A DNA stretch of 64,000 bases, taken from assembly GCA_030141605.1 (NCBI GenBank), contig JAQGDQ010000090.1, positions 1 to 64,000 of the forward strand, in the 5' to 3' direction. The notes under the pieces were generated by a model that was not told the DNA's origin, did no database searches, and saw only the letters and a list, made by a program, of their open reading frames with translations. The translations under genes were made by a program, and so were the position numbers. Positions 11,770 through 47,619 of the stretch are shown in pieces. The DNA comes from Tubiluchus corallicola (lineage: Eukaryota; Priapulida; Priapulimorpha; Priapulimorphida; Tubiluchidae). Position 1 is the first letter of the stretch. Each line of letters begins with the position of its first letter.

Positions 11770-13785
11770 TGCTTGCTTACTTACTTACTATAGGGCGTAT
11801 TATCGATAAGGTTCTGAATAAGAACTAGTTACAAGTTTTGTGACGTCATAAGTTGATGTAACGTCGAGTTGGCTGTTAACAGCAATTCGAAACATGTGTC
11901 AGCTAATAAAATTAAAAAACACCAAATCAGGTTCGAATGTCTTTTCAGAATGTTAAAAACACCATCTGATTTTAAGCTTCAAAGGCCTTCTGAAAATGCG
12001 TATAGGTATAGGCCTAAGTAAACATAAATGTATAGATGTATTAATTGAATTAATCTTACGTGTTTCTATTGTTTAGCGTTAGTAAAATTTTCATTTCACG
12101 TGAGATTTTATTTATTAGTTTTCCTAAAACATCTGACGGCCCTATGAAAAACTGATGTACAAATAGAACATTTGCGGGCTACGATGACAAAGCCTCGTAT
12201 CTTATGAAACTCTAATAGGCTATACGTGGGCATAGTCATGATAATGTGATACTACTTAGCGATGACGGAGCTGATCTAACATTAGCAACATGAATCAGAT
12301 GACGCTCTTCGTGGCTATCGGCAGATGAAAGCATAAGATGACACGCCTAATGGAAGAAACGTGAATAGGTTGTATATAAACCTAGGTTTATTCATTTTCT
12401 CACCTTTGTCTCTTTATAAACTGCATTAAGCAACATTCATACAATCAGGGTTAAGAATTTCAATACTTGCTTACACATTTAGAATTATTTTCATTTAATT
12501 TAAGTCTAGGAACATTTTCTTTCCCATACCACATGTCAGTCATGTCAAAAGTTTAAGGAGTTTAATATAGGATTCTCTTGTAGGTCAATTAATGATTATA
12601 GCCTATGATTTTGGATAACAAGCTTTTTTATTAGCTTCTTTTTTCACTGACTAGTGCTATGTACGATAATTGTATTTAGCGCAAGAAACATTATTAGTTC
12701 ATCCGCTCTTATACATAATACATCATGAATTGCAAAAGGGTTAAAATGTCGCAACTTGAACTCCACATCTCACTTTCGTCACGAACATATGCTGGTCAGT
12801 AGTGATCACTACTAGCTCATTTATTAACAGTAATTTTGAGTAATAATAGCTTAGTGATAGCTACAGAAAACAGCGCAAAAACAACTGACAACTCTAACTT
12901 ATTTAATACATTAAAAAATAAATGTATGGCAAGTTATTTTTTCTTTTACAACATAATAAAGCTACTATATGTGGCAAGCATATAGCACATCAATGACATT
13001 TTAGGAAATTATAAGCTTAAAGTTTTGAGTTTGTTATTGTTATACAATATGTGATAGTTGGAAATTAAAATTAGCCGAAATAGCCGAGTATTTAAGTAGC
13101 TACAATATCAGCTACATAATGATCAGAGAAGCTGACAGCTAAAAAGAGCTAACTATTCGGTATTAATGCCATGCACCCATCAATATAAAAAAGTGCACAC
13201 GTGACGCGTAGTGTAGATTTTATATTACAGCAAATTACGATTTTACTGTGATAGCACGTTTCTCAGTTTTATCAAATCTAGAGCTGATTAAGCTGAACGT
13301 GGTTATTACTAAGAAGCTGTGTTTGAAACTGTCAACTTGTTAAGTAAGTCTACGCCTTTATGAGCGAATGACTTCATCCAATTAAGTTAATTAAAAGACA
13401 AAATCTGGAAAGTGTACACCTTGTGCAAAATTATTACTCTTGCACAAGGGTTTGAGATTACCAACCTTGGATACTGTCAACTTTAATTATGAGGAAATGA
13501 TCTTTGTGAAACGGGTGACAAGTAAAAGACATGATAAGTGTCCTTTCACATGCAGCTCAGGAAATATACCGACATCTTGAAATTTTATATCATTTTTATA
13601 TAAATCAATCTAATTTTGTAACCTCACTGCAGCCTGCAAACGATATTCATGTTTTGAGTAGGGTTGTGCTAAACTAATAAACAAATTAAAATTTCTTTAA
13701 AATTTACGCTGCGTAAAACTATTAACAAACTAATATTGCTTCTGAACTGATGCTGAGTAAAACTGATGAACTGTGTTATTATCAT
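11770..13785. other. Gene-free stretch
   Basis: AT-rich sequence with no splice-supported ORF. I see no recognisable RNA gene or mobile element. Confidence 0.4.
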
Positions 13786-13789
13786 GTGC

Positions 13790-14593
13790 CTCTATAAAGT
13801 CTGTCTCAGTGACATCAGAAACACAAATATCATGCGCTTCTACACAGCCTGTTTCAGTGACATTAGAAACACAAATATCATGCGCTTCTACACAGCCTGT
13901 TTCAGTGACATTAGAAACACAAATATCATGCGCTTCTACACAGCCTGTTTCAGTGACATTAGAAACACAAATATCATGCGCTTCTACACAGCCTGTCTCA
14001 GTGACATCAGAAACACAAATATCATGCGCTTCTACACAGTCTGTTTCAGTGACATTAGAAACACAAATATCATGCGCTTCTACACAGCCTGTCTCAGTGA
14101 CATTAGAAACACAAATATCATGCGCTTCTACACAGCCTGTTTCAGTGACATTAGAAACACAAATATCATGCGCTTCTACACAGCCTGTCTCAGTGACATT
14201 AGAAACACAAATATCACGCGCTTCTACACAGTCTGTTTCAGTGACATTAGAAACACAAATATCATGCGCTTCTACACAGCCTGTCTCAGTGACATCAGAA
14301 ACACAAATATCATGCGCTTCTACACAGCCTGTTTCAGTGACATTAGAAACACAAATATCATGCGCTTCTACACAGCCTGTTTCAGTGACATCAGAAACAC
14401 AAATATCATGTGCTTCTACACAGTCTGTCTCAGTGACATTAGAAACACAAATATCATGCGCTTCTACACAGCCTGTTTCAGTGACATCAGAAACACAAAT
14501 ATCATGCGCTTCTACACAGCCTGTTTCAGTGACATCAGAAACACAAATATCATGCGCTTCTACACAGCCTGTTTCAGTGACATTAGAAACATA
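13790..14593. repeat. 48-bp minisatellite, about 17 copies
   Basis: The unit starts cctgtttcagtgacattaga and continues through aacacaaatatcatgcgctt to ctacacag. Copies are nearly identical; most differences are C/T transitions at a few positions (gtttcag/gtctcag, cattag/catcag, gcctg/gtctg). Because 48 is a multiple of three, long frames stay open: two on the plus strand, repeating 16-residue units such as DIRNTNIMRFYTACFS, and one on the minus strand. These are by-products of the repeat unless a transcript is shown; no splice context or known protein supports coding. Confidence 0.95.
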
Positions 14594-14599
14594 AACATT

Positions 14600-15330
14600 T
14601 TTTGAATGCTATGAATTTTATAAAGTTCAAAATTTAAAATAAAAAAATCAATAAATATTTTACAGCTATTTAAACTAGTGTTAGCCTGATAAAGATAGGA
14701 TAGCAGTTGTGCGTAGGTGCATTATGAGCCAATTTTTTATTTTTAAATTGATTTTAACTAAAAGATTCGCGTTCGGATTGGCGCAATGAGGACTCGATTA
14801 TACATCACTGTACATAGACAATTATTTGCTAAATTTTTGCAAGTCACAATGCAGCATTTAAAGGTAGGCCTTCTGCGAATTTTGAAAGGTTGTGGCGGGA
14901 CAGGCATCTGTCTTACTTTCAAGAATAATGAACTAATCGATCTGTATTAGCTATGTTCGGATGTATACCCTTCTTCGGGAGTAGAAATGGGGCTTAGATG
15001 GAGGCGTTAGCTAGGTAAAACTATTTTTATTTTTCTCGGCTGCACCTGTTCATTTACTAACCAGACTTGGTGCCGTTTAGCTGTTTGAGCACGCATCTTG
15101 CCTTCTAAAAATGATTTTTGTCTATATAGTGAACCAGTTGTCTCTATAGTGAACCAACATCCCACACCTAAACAGCACAACTACTTATCAGAGAGTGATG
15201 TTTATGTCATAGATGCCTGATTTCAAAAATTTCCTTTGTTCTGTTATAAACAAGACCATGAAGAGATGAATGTTGATAAACAAGCAAGAAAATTATCATT
15301 ATTCCAGCTCCCGGCAAATCACGCTACAGT
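14600..15330. other. Intergenic sequence upstream of the receptor gene
   Basis: No exon or repeat is recognised. It separates the minisatellite from the candidate promoter of the GABA-B-type gene. Confidence 0.35.
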
Positions 15331-15332
15331 AA

Positions 15333-15403
15333 TTACGTCACAGCGCGATGGGATAACCGTCTTGCGCATTAATATCCTAAGATGCGAGTGGGCAACTATA
15401 AAA
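15333..15403 (+). promoter_or_regulatory. Candidate promoter: CRE-like site and TATA box
   Basis: TTACGTCA (15333-15340) resembles a CREB/ATF site, and TATAAAA lies at 15397-15403, about 160 bases before the ATG of the receptor gene. Either could be chance in AT-rich DNA, but the spacing suits a short 5' UTR. Confidence 0.35.
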
Positions 15404-15559
15404 CTTTAGTAAAAACTAACCGCGGAGTTACATTAGATTCCTGTTCGTCTTAGACTATGCTTGCAACATCATGACTATTGCTTCAGCTGCATAAAAATAC
15501 AAGAAAATGATTTATAATGCTACTATGATGATTTTGTGGTAACAAGAAACTGAAGCAAG

Positions 15560-38672
<23,113 letters not shown>

Positions 38673-38785
38673 TCTGTCTCAAACAGATTCTACAGCCTCC
38701 AATGGATACATGATCAAGGTCACTCCACATGACTAGTAATGGAGCCTATTTGCATGCAGATGGTGAAACCTTCACAGTGTCTAAT

Positions 38786-38995
38786 ACGAGCACTTTCATT
38801 TTATAAAAGCTGGCCATGATAGCTAGATTATGACCATTCTTTGTAAATTAGATATTAGTGTCCACCCGTAGGCCCTTTTTGACATTGATGTACTAATATC
38901 TTGATGCGTATATATCTTGTTGTTGATGAGCACTTTCACTTTCTAAAAGCTCGCCATGATAGCTAGATTGTGATCATTCTTTGCTTGATGTCTAT
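38786..38995. repeat. Duplicated 3' UTR block of the receptor gene
   Basis: gagcactttcattttataaaagctggccatgatagct... (from 38787) recurs as gagcactttcactttctaaaagctcgccatgatagct... (from 38929). Both copies lie after the stop codon. Confidence 0.7.
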
Positions 38996-39455
38996 GAGCA
39001 AATGATGAGCCATTCCTCAGTAGAAATTATAAAAAATCTGAAGCGATGAGAAGAGCCGAGTGGTCACAGCATGTATTTATCAATCGAGATTAAGAATGGT
39101 GATTGTAATTTATTATCCACTTCAGCAGATAATTTTACATTACAATTTGCGGTATTATTATAACTATTATGTACTATAACTATACTATACTATAACAAAA
39201 ATTGTAACAGAACTGTATTAAAATAGTTACTAAACTACATAATAGTTTATCAACTAGGAACAGAAACTGCATGGTGATCGAGGAGAAAAACTTGTGAAAC
39301 TACTATGAAAATTTGAAATTAACAAGAGAAAGAATTAGAGAAAAACAGAGAATGGTAAAGATGAAGTAATAGAGTAAAGATGGAGAAAAAGAGAAGAGAA
39401 ACAAAATAGAAAGGACTTCAGCAGAGACGTGATGCAAAAGTATGAAAATATGAAC

Positions 39456-39461
39456 AATAAA
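39456..39461 (+). terminator. Candidate poly(A) signal of the receptor gene
   Basis: This AATAAA is about 780 bases after the stop at 38672 and is the clearest candidate I found. It faces the minus-strand MRPS14 gene. Confidence 0.35.
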
Positions 39462-39469
39462 GTTACCAG

Positions 39470-40635
39470 TCCCAGGATACACTGTAACTATCGCAGTTCA
39501 CGGTGAAACCCAAAAAATGTATTGTAAGTAGGAATTGAGTAGAAGAGATTTCACATATCTTTTAAAGCCATTTAATGTTCGATGTGTTGTAACATAAATT
39601 GAATAGTCAGTGAATGGTTGGGTGAACCATACGAAACTTTGCCAGTTTCATCCGTTATTATGATTTTGGCTGCTTATTTGGTAGAGAAAGGATTTAGGAT
39701 ATGCATACAAGAGGTAAGATAACAGTTTAGTGGCTCACCTGACTTAAGGCATGATAATGAGTCAGATTTTGGATAAACTGCCACATTGAGTAAGTCCTGC
39801 CATTGAACACTGTATTCACATTTTCAAAAAAAAACGCTTATTGTGTAAATTAGCTGTTTTTCTCGCTCTATTATTCAGTGTCTTTAGAGTTGTATTTTTA
39901 TGTTGTAGGATTAGCATAAAACGAAATGTTTTAGTAACTGAGACGCAGGTGCTGTAATAACAACTCATTAACTGGTAAAAGTGATCTTCAAAACACATCA
40001 CCGTCCACAATTTCTTATAATTATAGCACAGCAATTGAGTACATGTCATTGAACCTTGCAAGCACCTCAAGCTGATATTGATAGACAGATGACATTAAAA
40101 ATGTTGACTATGAAAAACCGCTGTCACAAACTCAAATTTTGTTGGCTAAACTATATACATATATAGGTCTTATCAGGTCGCAGGCTAAATAGCAACAATT
40201 AGATGGGCATTCATAGCTGTACAACTGCAAAAGACCTACAGGAAATATCTTTGGGCCTTACACGCCTTACTATTTAAGAAAAACAGAAAAAATGTGTTTT
40301 AAATAGTAACTTTGTTTTTAATGTTGTAACCTTGAGTGCATAAAGTGACAATGGATTAAAATTCTAAATGATGAATGTGGCATTTCTGTCGTCATAACTC
40401 ACCATTTTTGTGTTATTTGGTTAGGTGAATAAACTGCACACATTTGTCCATGGTGTGTAAATTCAGAAAAGCAAAAAAACATCCATTTCCTATGACATTG
40501 TATCTTATCTACTAGACTTGAGACGCAAGTTATTCTGATGACAATGTGACACAAATTATCCTTAAATTTATGCAAATGCCAAAAAAATTTCTCGAATTAC
40601 GAGATCAGCAAGTCCATAATAAATGATGTTGTCTA
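39470..40635. other. Convergent intergenic stretch
   Basis: No exon, repeat or RNA gene recognised between the 3' ends of the receptor gene and MRPS14. Confidence 0.4.
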
Positions 40636-40639
40636 ACAT

Positions 40640-40645
40640 TTTATT
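40640..40645 (-). terminator. Candidate poly(A) signal of MRPS14
   Basis: TTTATT on the plus strand (AATAAA on the minus strand) about 390 bases downstream of the MRPS14 stop codon. Confidence 0.35.
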
Positions 40646-40909
40646 AACGTTTGCACGCTCATTACATAACAATTACTGTTTTAAGCAAGCAGAACAGTGG
40701 GCAGATCTACAGTCAGGTTTCTCAGCTAAAGTCATTAACTCTGGATAACGAATTCAGATAAAAAGTACTGTCATCATATAGAGTTACACATACAACACAC
40801 AATTCTCATTTAAAGGAGTACTAGTTCAAGAATTATGAGTGAACACAATTCTGATTAAAAAAACAAGCTTTCAGCACAAATATCATATTTCAACATTATA
40901 TGCTACCAA

Positions 40910-41095
40910 CACACTCGCGTAACTCTTGAAGACTCGTTACAGTCTGTCAGGTGACACTATACAGTTTGCTATCAGCACATTTGATTCACTCCTGGTAATT
41001 TGTTTTAGTCCGCTAGTGTGCCAAACAAATTCACTACCAGCATGCTCGAGTCACTCCTGACAACTTGTTATAGTCCGCCATGTGACGCCACACAA
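40910..41095. repeat. Three-copy duplication of the MRPS14 coding tail
   Basis: The last ~60 coding bases of MRPS14 (41037-41095, plus-strand gcatgctcgagtcactcctg ... ttatagtccgccatgtgacg) recur at about 40976-41030 (gcacatttgattcactcctg ... tttagtccgctagtgtg) and 40913-40965 (acactcgcgtaactcttgaag ... acagtctgtcaggtgac). Divergence increases with distance from the gene. The two outer copies lie after the stop codon. Confidence 0.7.
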
Positions 41096-42536
41096 AACGG
41101 CTTATTCGCCACCTCCTTAGGAGGCCTCTTGGTCTAGATGAGACTATGCAGCGTGTATGGCAGCGTGCCATGCGCCCATCAGCAGGAAGTGCATGAATTT
41201 CTGCATCAGCTGTTGCCTGAAAATGATAGGACGAATAAATTACACAAGACAGGAAAGCTTAATAACTAGTAAATTACTCAAATAAGGCAATCCTTTGCCA
41301 TTGTCTTGTCTTGGTATAAATACAACAAGAACAGCAAACACTGTACGAAATAAAAAACAAGTTTACTTTTTATACACTGTATTAAATTGTGGAAAAATTC
41401 CAGGTTGATGAGATCATTCTTGTGATTTAATAGTCATTGATTGTCACGACTTACATTTCTAAACCGTTTAAAAACATGAGGGAACAAAACAACAAACAAA
41501 AAGCAATCAAACTGAGCAAGTACAAAACTACAAAAATGTAATTAGCAAGTTATTACGAAGTAGTATTAATTAAGCTCAAAAATAGACTCAAAGATCGGGG
41601 TGTGCAATAAAGTGACATTTTGACTAGCACTGACTGCCAACCATATGTGAGATTGAATTACAATTCTTATTAACTAAATTAAAATTAAGTACATGTCTGT
41701 AATTTAAGATTATAAATTTAACAGCTGCAGCACATGTACGGAATAATATCCAGTCTTTGAAATATGCAACTTTAACAGCTCAAATATAGCAATTGTACAA
41801 GTTTATTAAATTCACTAGTATTTTTTTATGTATCATCCTGTATCACTCTAGTGTTCATTACTAGTTCAAGTCTCATATTTAATCATTTATGGTGCAAGGC
41901 TGGAACTACTATTGGGAGAAACATTATTTGTAGTATACTTGCTCCATAAAGGAGAAAAGATACAAAACATATGTGTATTTTTAAGATTTATTTGTGTGTT
42001 CATGTACACAGAACATAATGCAAAACGAAATTACAATGGACTTAAATGAAAAAAATCAAGGAAACATTTAAAATACTTTAATTTCATAACAATGTATCAT
42101 GTGATGACAAAAAGTATCTGTGTACTTGAAATTATATGATTATTGAATCACATTAATAATACATCAACAAAAAATTGATTAGAAAATTTAAAAAATTCTC
42201 TTTAAATTTTTGTGAGCCCAGTTATTTCGCAAATGACAATGATAAATGCTTTAATTTTTAGACATCTTTCTTATCTTAGAAATTTTTTTAAATTGCAACT
42301 TGAAAGAAAAAACTCACTCTTAAATCTGCTGGCAATATTTCATTTTTCCTAATTGCATTGATGCGCAGTCGTACAGGACCCCATTCTTTTATCCTACGCC
42401 TCCGTTTAACATCTCTTCTCATACGGCAGTCTGGCCACTTTCCCCACGGCTCACCAAATTTATTCCATAATGGCATTGCTGTCCGTGCTGGAGCTTGTGG
42501 TAGAGGTGAATGCATCTGAACTGTGCTCTGAATAAC
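41034..42536 (-). CDS. MRPS14: Mitochondrial small ribosomal subunit protein uS14m
   Basis: Two exons on the minus strand. Exon A, 42536-42318: acceptor tcctccag, donor GTGAGT, phase 0. Exon B, 41216-41034: acceptor attttcag, ending in TAG. From the ATG at 42515 the product is 126 residues, against 128 in human MRPS14. Exon A encodes CRMRRDVKRRRRIKEW and RLRINAIRKNEILPADL, the uS14 core that binds 16S-type rRNA in the small subunit head. Exon B encodes ADAEIHALP, then SSRPRGLLRRWRISRFVWRH and LSGVTRACW-stop, matching the family ending T-S-R-P-R-G-V-x-R-R-W-R-x-S-R ... L-S-G-I-x-R-A-x-W. The family's zinc-free form is seen. Seven codons before the ATG are also open, so an upstream 5' UTR exon or a longer N-terminus is possible. 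It works in mitochondrial translation. Confidence 0.92.
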
Positions 42537-42539
42537 CTG

Positions 42540-44455
42540 GAGGATAACATTTGAAACACAAAAGTGAAAACGATTGACATGGAGCCTAGATTTAATTTAT
42601 GATTATAGAATAAATTACCTTCTAGGATTTAGTTATATGAAGGTGAATAAAAAATATATGTAGTCGTTTTAGTGTAAAAAAACTATAAAAATGTGAATAC
42701 GTAAAAATGTTGGCAGGTATTCTGTACATGGAATGATGGGTCGGCGGGGGAACAAAGTCAAAAAATTGAGAAAAGGTGTACATACTACTTTAAAGTCTCT
42801 TTACATACTACTTACAGAACAAGCCCTTTACTGAAAAAGGTGCAGATCGCTTCTGAAAAGTTCTTGGGGGGGGGATGGGAGACGACGATCAATCAATAGC
42901 AACAATGGAGTGCAGCTGCCAAAGGCACGAAGCCATTTGTGGGGGATCTGGTGGTTATAACAGGAAATTTTGAAAAAATTGATTTGTTTTTGCTTGCATG
43001 TGAGCGTAGCTTGTGCATCTCAGTGGCCCAAATTTCATGGATGTTTTTACCATGGAGAAGAGTAGCTTTATTTAGAACTAATCATTCGACGGATCAAATT
43101 TGATTTGCATAGTGACAATTAAGCCAGAAATGCTTACTGTTGTACTCTATTATATTTGTTATTATTACTAAAATGGAAGCCTTTCCTAGTTTGGTTAAAA
43201 TTTAAAACGTAAAAGTACTCTAGTTAAAAGAAATTGGATGCCGACCAGAATACTTAATAAATATTGTGGTTTTTTATTTGATTGCTTTACATAAAGAGCA
43301 GATTCGTTTTTACAAACACAGATGCATGCATGAGAAACGTGTCATTTCATCCAGTTGAGTGCTTGATAGCCTGTCAGCAAAAACTAACTGACTGCTGAAA
43401 CTAACTGACCATGCTATTAAAGGAATGCCATTTGTGCAATAGTCGCAGGACACAAGATTACAGTTTCAAATCTTAACTGATTTGGAAAGTCAATAATTAT
43501 ACATTTTTAGAGTCTTGATGTCGCTCATTGACGACACACGTGTCATTATGGTAAGAGTTGTGAACCTTGCAGTTTCTGTTTCAGCTTTCAAACCAAGTTG
43601 TGCAAAGTGTTCATTTTACTCTCGCTAACAAGTCTCAATTCACAAGAATTAGAAAGGCCGAAATGCTTATCATAATCTTATTATATCTAGGCTGAAAAAC
43701 AAAAATTAACAGTAGCTAAAAATAGTTCTGCACTTGCGAATTGAAATTAAAGAAAACTTTTAATTGCGCTCTTTAAAACAATTGTACCAGAACATAACCA
43801 ACAAAACGTATACGAAAACCTAGTTGGCTGTATTCAGAAAAAAATGAATTCTGCATTTTTCACATTTTCGGATCTTACAGTCACTTCAATATGATTTGTT
43901 TTATGATTATACTGGCCGAAACAACACGGCTCTAAAATGCACTGACAGATTAGCATATCCGACTTTGGCCAGATATGTGGTTACTAGTAAGCATGTTAGT
44001 CATGCATGTATGCAAAAGCCTGTAATCACAGCAGCTAAGCATGGTGGTATACAGCAGCTAATTAGTTTCTAATGCTTAATATGAATGTCAATGACTTTCT
44101 AGCTGTAACAGGCCTATAAAAAGGGTCACAGGATTGATGATTAAACCTACAAACTTTCTGACGTAAGTTTTTTTATCTCAATAGTTTTCTCAAATTCATA
44201 CTCACTGTTGCCACTTTAAAAGTAATTTATAACAACAAATTATAAAATGTTTACGAACTGAATTGCTGAATTTATTGGCAATCAGTTTCTGGGTAGACAT
44301 ATTAATTTTATTCGATTTGATTTAGTTTTTCATTTCAAACCAAAGGTTCATAGCATAAAACATTTACATATTTACAACAAGAAACAAAAACACACACATA
44401 CATTAACACAGTAAATTAATAAATGGAAATATACACAACAATTACACAGTTAATA
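42540..44455. other. Upstream region of MRPS14
   Basis: A 5' exon of MRPS14 is expected here but I could not identify it. A G-rich run (ttcttggggggggg) lies near 42862. Nothing else is recognised. Confidence 0.35.
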
Positions 44456-44461
44456 GTAAAT

Positions 44462-47035
44462 TCAACCAATGATGTCTGATGTAAATTTTGCATCACTATG
44501 ACTTTGAAGTATAACATTAGTATTACCATTAAATCTAGTTATTAAACTAAACACACATTTCCTATAGATAACATCAAAATAAGTTACACCAAGCTGTATA
44601 CTTAGAGACTGAACACTGTAATCATATTCGTAATTAAAAAATTTACGTTTTGAAATATTGTGAGCAACCTTGACTTTTCTGATGTTGTATAAATTAAAAT
44701 GTCTCCAAGTGGCCATACAGTAAGTTATTGCAATATGCATTAAATAAACAAATTTTTACATTAACTGAGCAATTTCCAAATTTTCTGATAAGTTGATTAC
44801 TACGGCAATAATACAGAGATCGTTGATTACTTATATCAAGGTTATTCTTATTATGATTTTAACGTGTCCCAAATATTTTTCTGCATTACAGTTCTTCAAA
44901 TGATTATTTTTAAGTTTAATTTTACTGTATACAAAAGCTTGCATTTCATTTGAACTGATAGACATTAATTTGGTTTTTTCTACATTTATCTTTATATCAA
45001 AATTGTCAACATAAGAAACTTAGACATCAAGTAGGCACTGAAGTGCCATAATTAATAGCTGTCACAAATAAATGTCACTCGTCTGCGTACATTAAATGAT
45101 TCATAATCATATTAGCATTACACCCAAGTTGAGTGCATGACAATTTAGCACTTAAGTCTCTGAAATAGAAGTTAAAAAGAACTGGAGACATTCTGCCGCC
45201 TTGACATACTCCGTTACTTATGCTGAAAAATTTAGAATGGATGTGCCCCCATCTAACAAACATAATTTGATGCATATAATAGTATACGAGTAGACAAATA
45301 GCAATATTTGGAAAAGTAGAAATAGTAAAATTTAAGAAAACCTTAAAGTAATGATATGAACAGAACTATTTTATGTAGTAATCAATAATTTCTTTTAAAG
45401 TGTATATACGAAATTCTATACCTAGTTTCTCGATATAGCCAAATTGGTACAGAGTTGCAGGAATAAGGTTTTTGCAACGATTCAGCAGTAAGGTTTCTAT
45501 GACTTTGCTAGTAATGGTTGACAATGCTATAGGTTTGTAGTTATTAACGTTTGTTATATCACCATTCTTATCTTTAACTAAAGGGACAAGCAAGACCTTG
45601 ACTTAGACATGAACTAAAAAATAGAGATAGGAGTATTGGCTACAATATCGATGCACACATAAAATGTTTTGCCTGCATGCTGTCTGGTCCTGTGGATTTG
45701 TGCTCAAAGAGGCTACGTGTAACATTGTGAACTTCTATTGCAGGAAAATTAGCTACAGCCACAATATTGGCATTGAACGTTTGCTGTAACTTATCAGACA
45801 TATTCTCCATTGTCTACAGAATTGAAAAATTTTATATTGCTCTCCCCACATACTACAAATATCACTTTCTCCATGAGATTCTCCAATGCGAGATGGAAGA
45901 AGCAATTTAGAGCTTGTTTGTTTCTTTATTGCATTCCAGAATTGGTAAGAATCACAATGCAACAGACAACAGGCTAATTTATCAGCTACAATGCTCTGCA
46001 TATGCCTCTTACATTCACGCAAAGTATATTTAATATATTTAACGAGAGCGACGCTTTTCTTCCGCTACCAGACCAAAACGAGGTTTGCCCTGCTGATGCC
46101 AGCTCAAAAAATATTGTCGGGAGTACCTATGCTTTTCCGCAACTAAGTCATTCCAACCAGGTATGTTTTTCCAGTTTTTATTCGTAGAAGCTGCCCATGT
46201 TGTGGTAGAGAATGTTTGAGAAGCAGAAGAATCGAGTGCATTAATTATATCGTTGTACAAATAAGAAAGTTCTTGTCTGTGTAAAACATTGTTACAATGA
46301 ACATAAGACTGAAGAATATGGAACGTTTATATTATGTAGGGCAGAATGAGTTAAAATATAATAGCGCTGTAACTGGTCCATATTTGCACTACCCCAATCA
46401 ATCGCACATTTTGAAGCCTGCACATTTGATTCCAGTACATTCTCAAAATTCAACTCTGGCACCTCCCTATTCTCAGATTCACAAAGCATACCTTCAACAT
46501 CACATATTACATAAACAGGCATATGATCGCAATCAGCCAGCTCATAATAAACATTGATATCCTTAATTAACTCTTCGACTGCAGTTGTACTTATAATGTG
46601 GTCTAGCCATGAACAAGTATTATGCGCAGCAGTGTTTTAATATCTGAAAGACAATAGTTATTAGTGGTACATGTACTAGCCACTTCTCGAAAGAATTGTT
46701 TATTTGGGTCAGCATTATAGTCGCCATTACAAGAGACATATCTTAATACTGTTTCTTCTACAAGTGCGTTAACTTTGCCTAAGCAAAGTCTAAATTCATC
46801 AATATTGTCATCAGCTTCGCAAGAAAAATAAATATCTATTAGATAGATATAGATCATTTTTTCACCCAGCAACACAACTTTTTGAATACCACTGAGTTTA
46901 TACCACAGAATGGTTACTTGTGATGCTAGCCTCTGGTTAACATTGAGTGCCATTATCATTGCACTTTTCTCTAAAGCTATCACATTGCTTGGAAGTCGAT
47001 GCCACGAAATAGCTAAGCCCATGACATTTCCGTGA
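44462..47035 (-). pseudogene. Decayed non-LTR retrotransposon (endonuclease plus reverse transcriptase)
   Basis: Read on the minus strand, the pieces appear in the order of a LINE ORF2. At 47022-46603 an APE-endonuclease part with DIYFSCEADDNIDEF and CNGDYNADPNKQFF (the G-D-F-N-A box, here GDYNA). At 46522-46292 the endonuclease end. At 46260-46039 the linker with PGWNDLVAEKHRYSRQYFLS. At 46022-45753 a linker with QFWNAIKKQ and LPSRIGESHGESDICSMW. At 45593-45366 RT blocks (VKDKNGDITNVNNYKPIALS). At 45275-45075 SNGVCQGGRMSPVLFNFY and HLMYADE. At 44740-44462 the C-terminal region (KVAHNISKRKFF). Frameshifts and stops separate the pieces. It resembles CR1/jockey-like APE elements; there is no evidence of present mobility. 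Confidence 0.85.
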
Positions 47036-47274
47036 ATTAGCTACACACGAAGAATTGTTTACGTATATTTGTTTACACATACTAGCAGAAAAAAGTCTTT
47101 AGTAGCTTTTTAGTAGTTTGTATGCTTTAGTTTAATGATTGCATTGTAAATGTGAAAAAAAGTAATAAATTTGACTGTATTACACATTAAGCAACTGTTC
47201 GATTTCTTGTGTTAGTATGTGAAGGAAGCTTACAGTTTATTCTACCAATACCAGTACAGTTATCTCATAGACTT

Positions 47275-47615
47275 ACGGTTCAATGGAGGTTATGGAAGCT
47301 TTTAAGCTCTATGTCTTAAAAAATTCTGGATCTTTAGGCCTCTGCCTAAATGCAAGTAAATGTGAGGTTATTAAATGCAGCAGTGTTAATATCGAACAGC
47401 TACAATAATCAGTTTCTACATTGCAAGAGGTTCTTTCGGGGATGTAAGTAATGTTTCTTGACCAATCAACTCTGTTAGCAGCACCTTTGGGGGATGATGC
47501 CCATGGTGTTTATTTTGGAAGACAAACTAGACCATTTAATGTTTCTTTCTTCTCGGCCAAGTTTGTTAGATGCACATGATGCACTGCACTTATTTTGACA
47601 TAGCGTGAGAGTACT
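47275..47615 (+). pseudogene. RT fragment of a different LINE
   Basis: Plus-strand frames read GSLGLCLNASKCEVI and later LLAAPLGDDAHG and SLLDAHDALHLF. These match the 'L-G-L-x-L-N-x-x-K-C-E' and 'L-x-D-x-H-D-A-L-x-L-L' segments that follow the catalytic region in another group of LINE reverse transcriptases. Only about 110 codons survive, frameshifted. Confidence 0.55.
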
Positions 47616-47619
47616 ATGG

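Noticed and set aside
13766-14605. 279-codon open frame over the 48-bp repeat
   Set aside because: It is a by-product of a repeat unit divisible by three; other frames are equally open, and no splice or start context supports a protein.
39816-40070. 84-codon minus frame
   Set aside because: Mixed composition but no splice sites, domain or poly(A) context; likely chance in a gene-free stretch.
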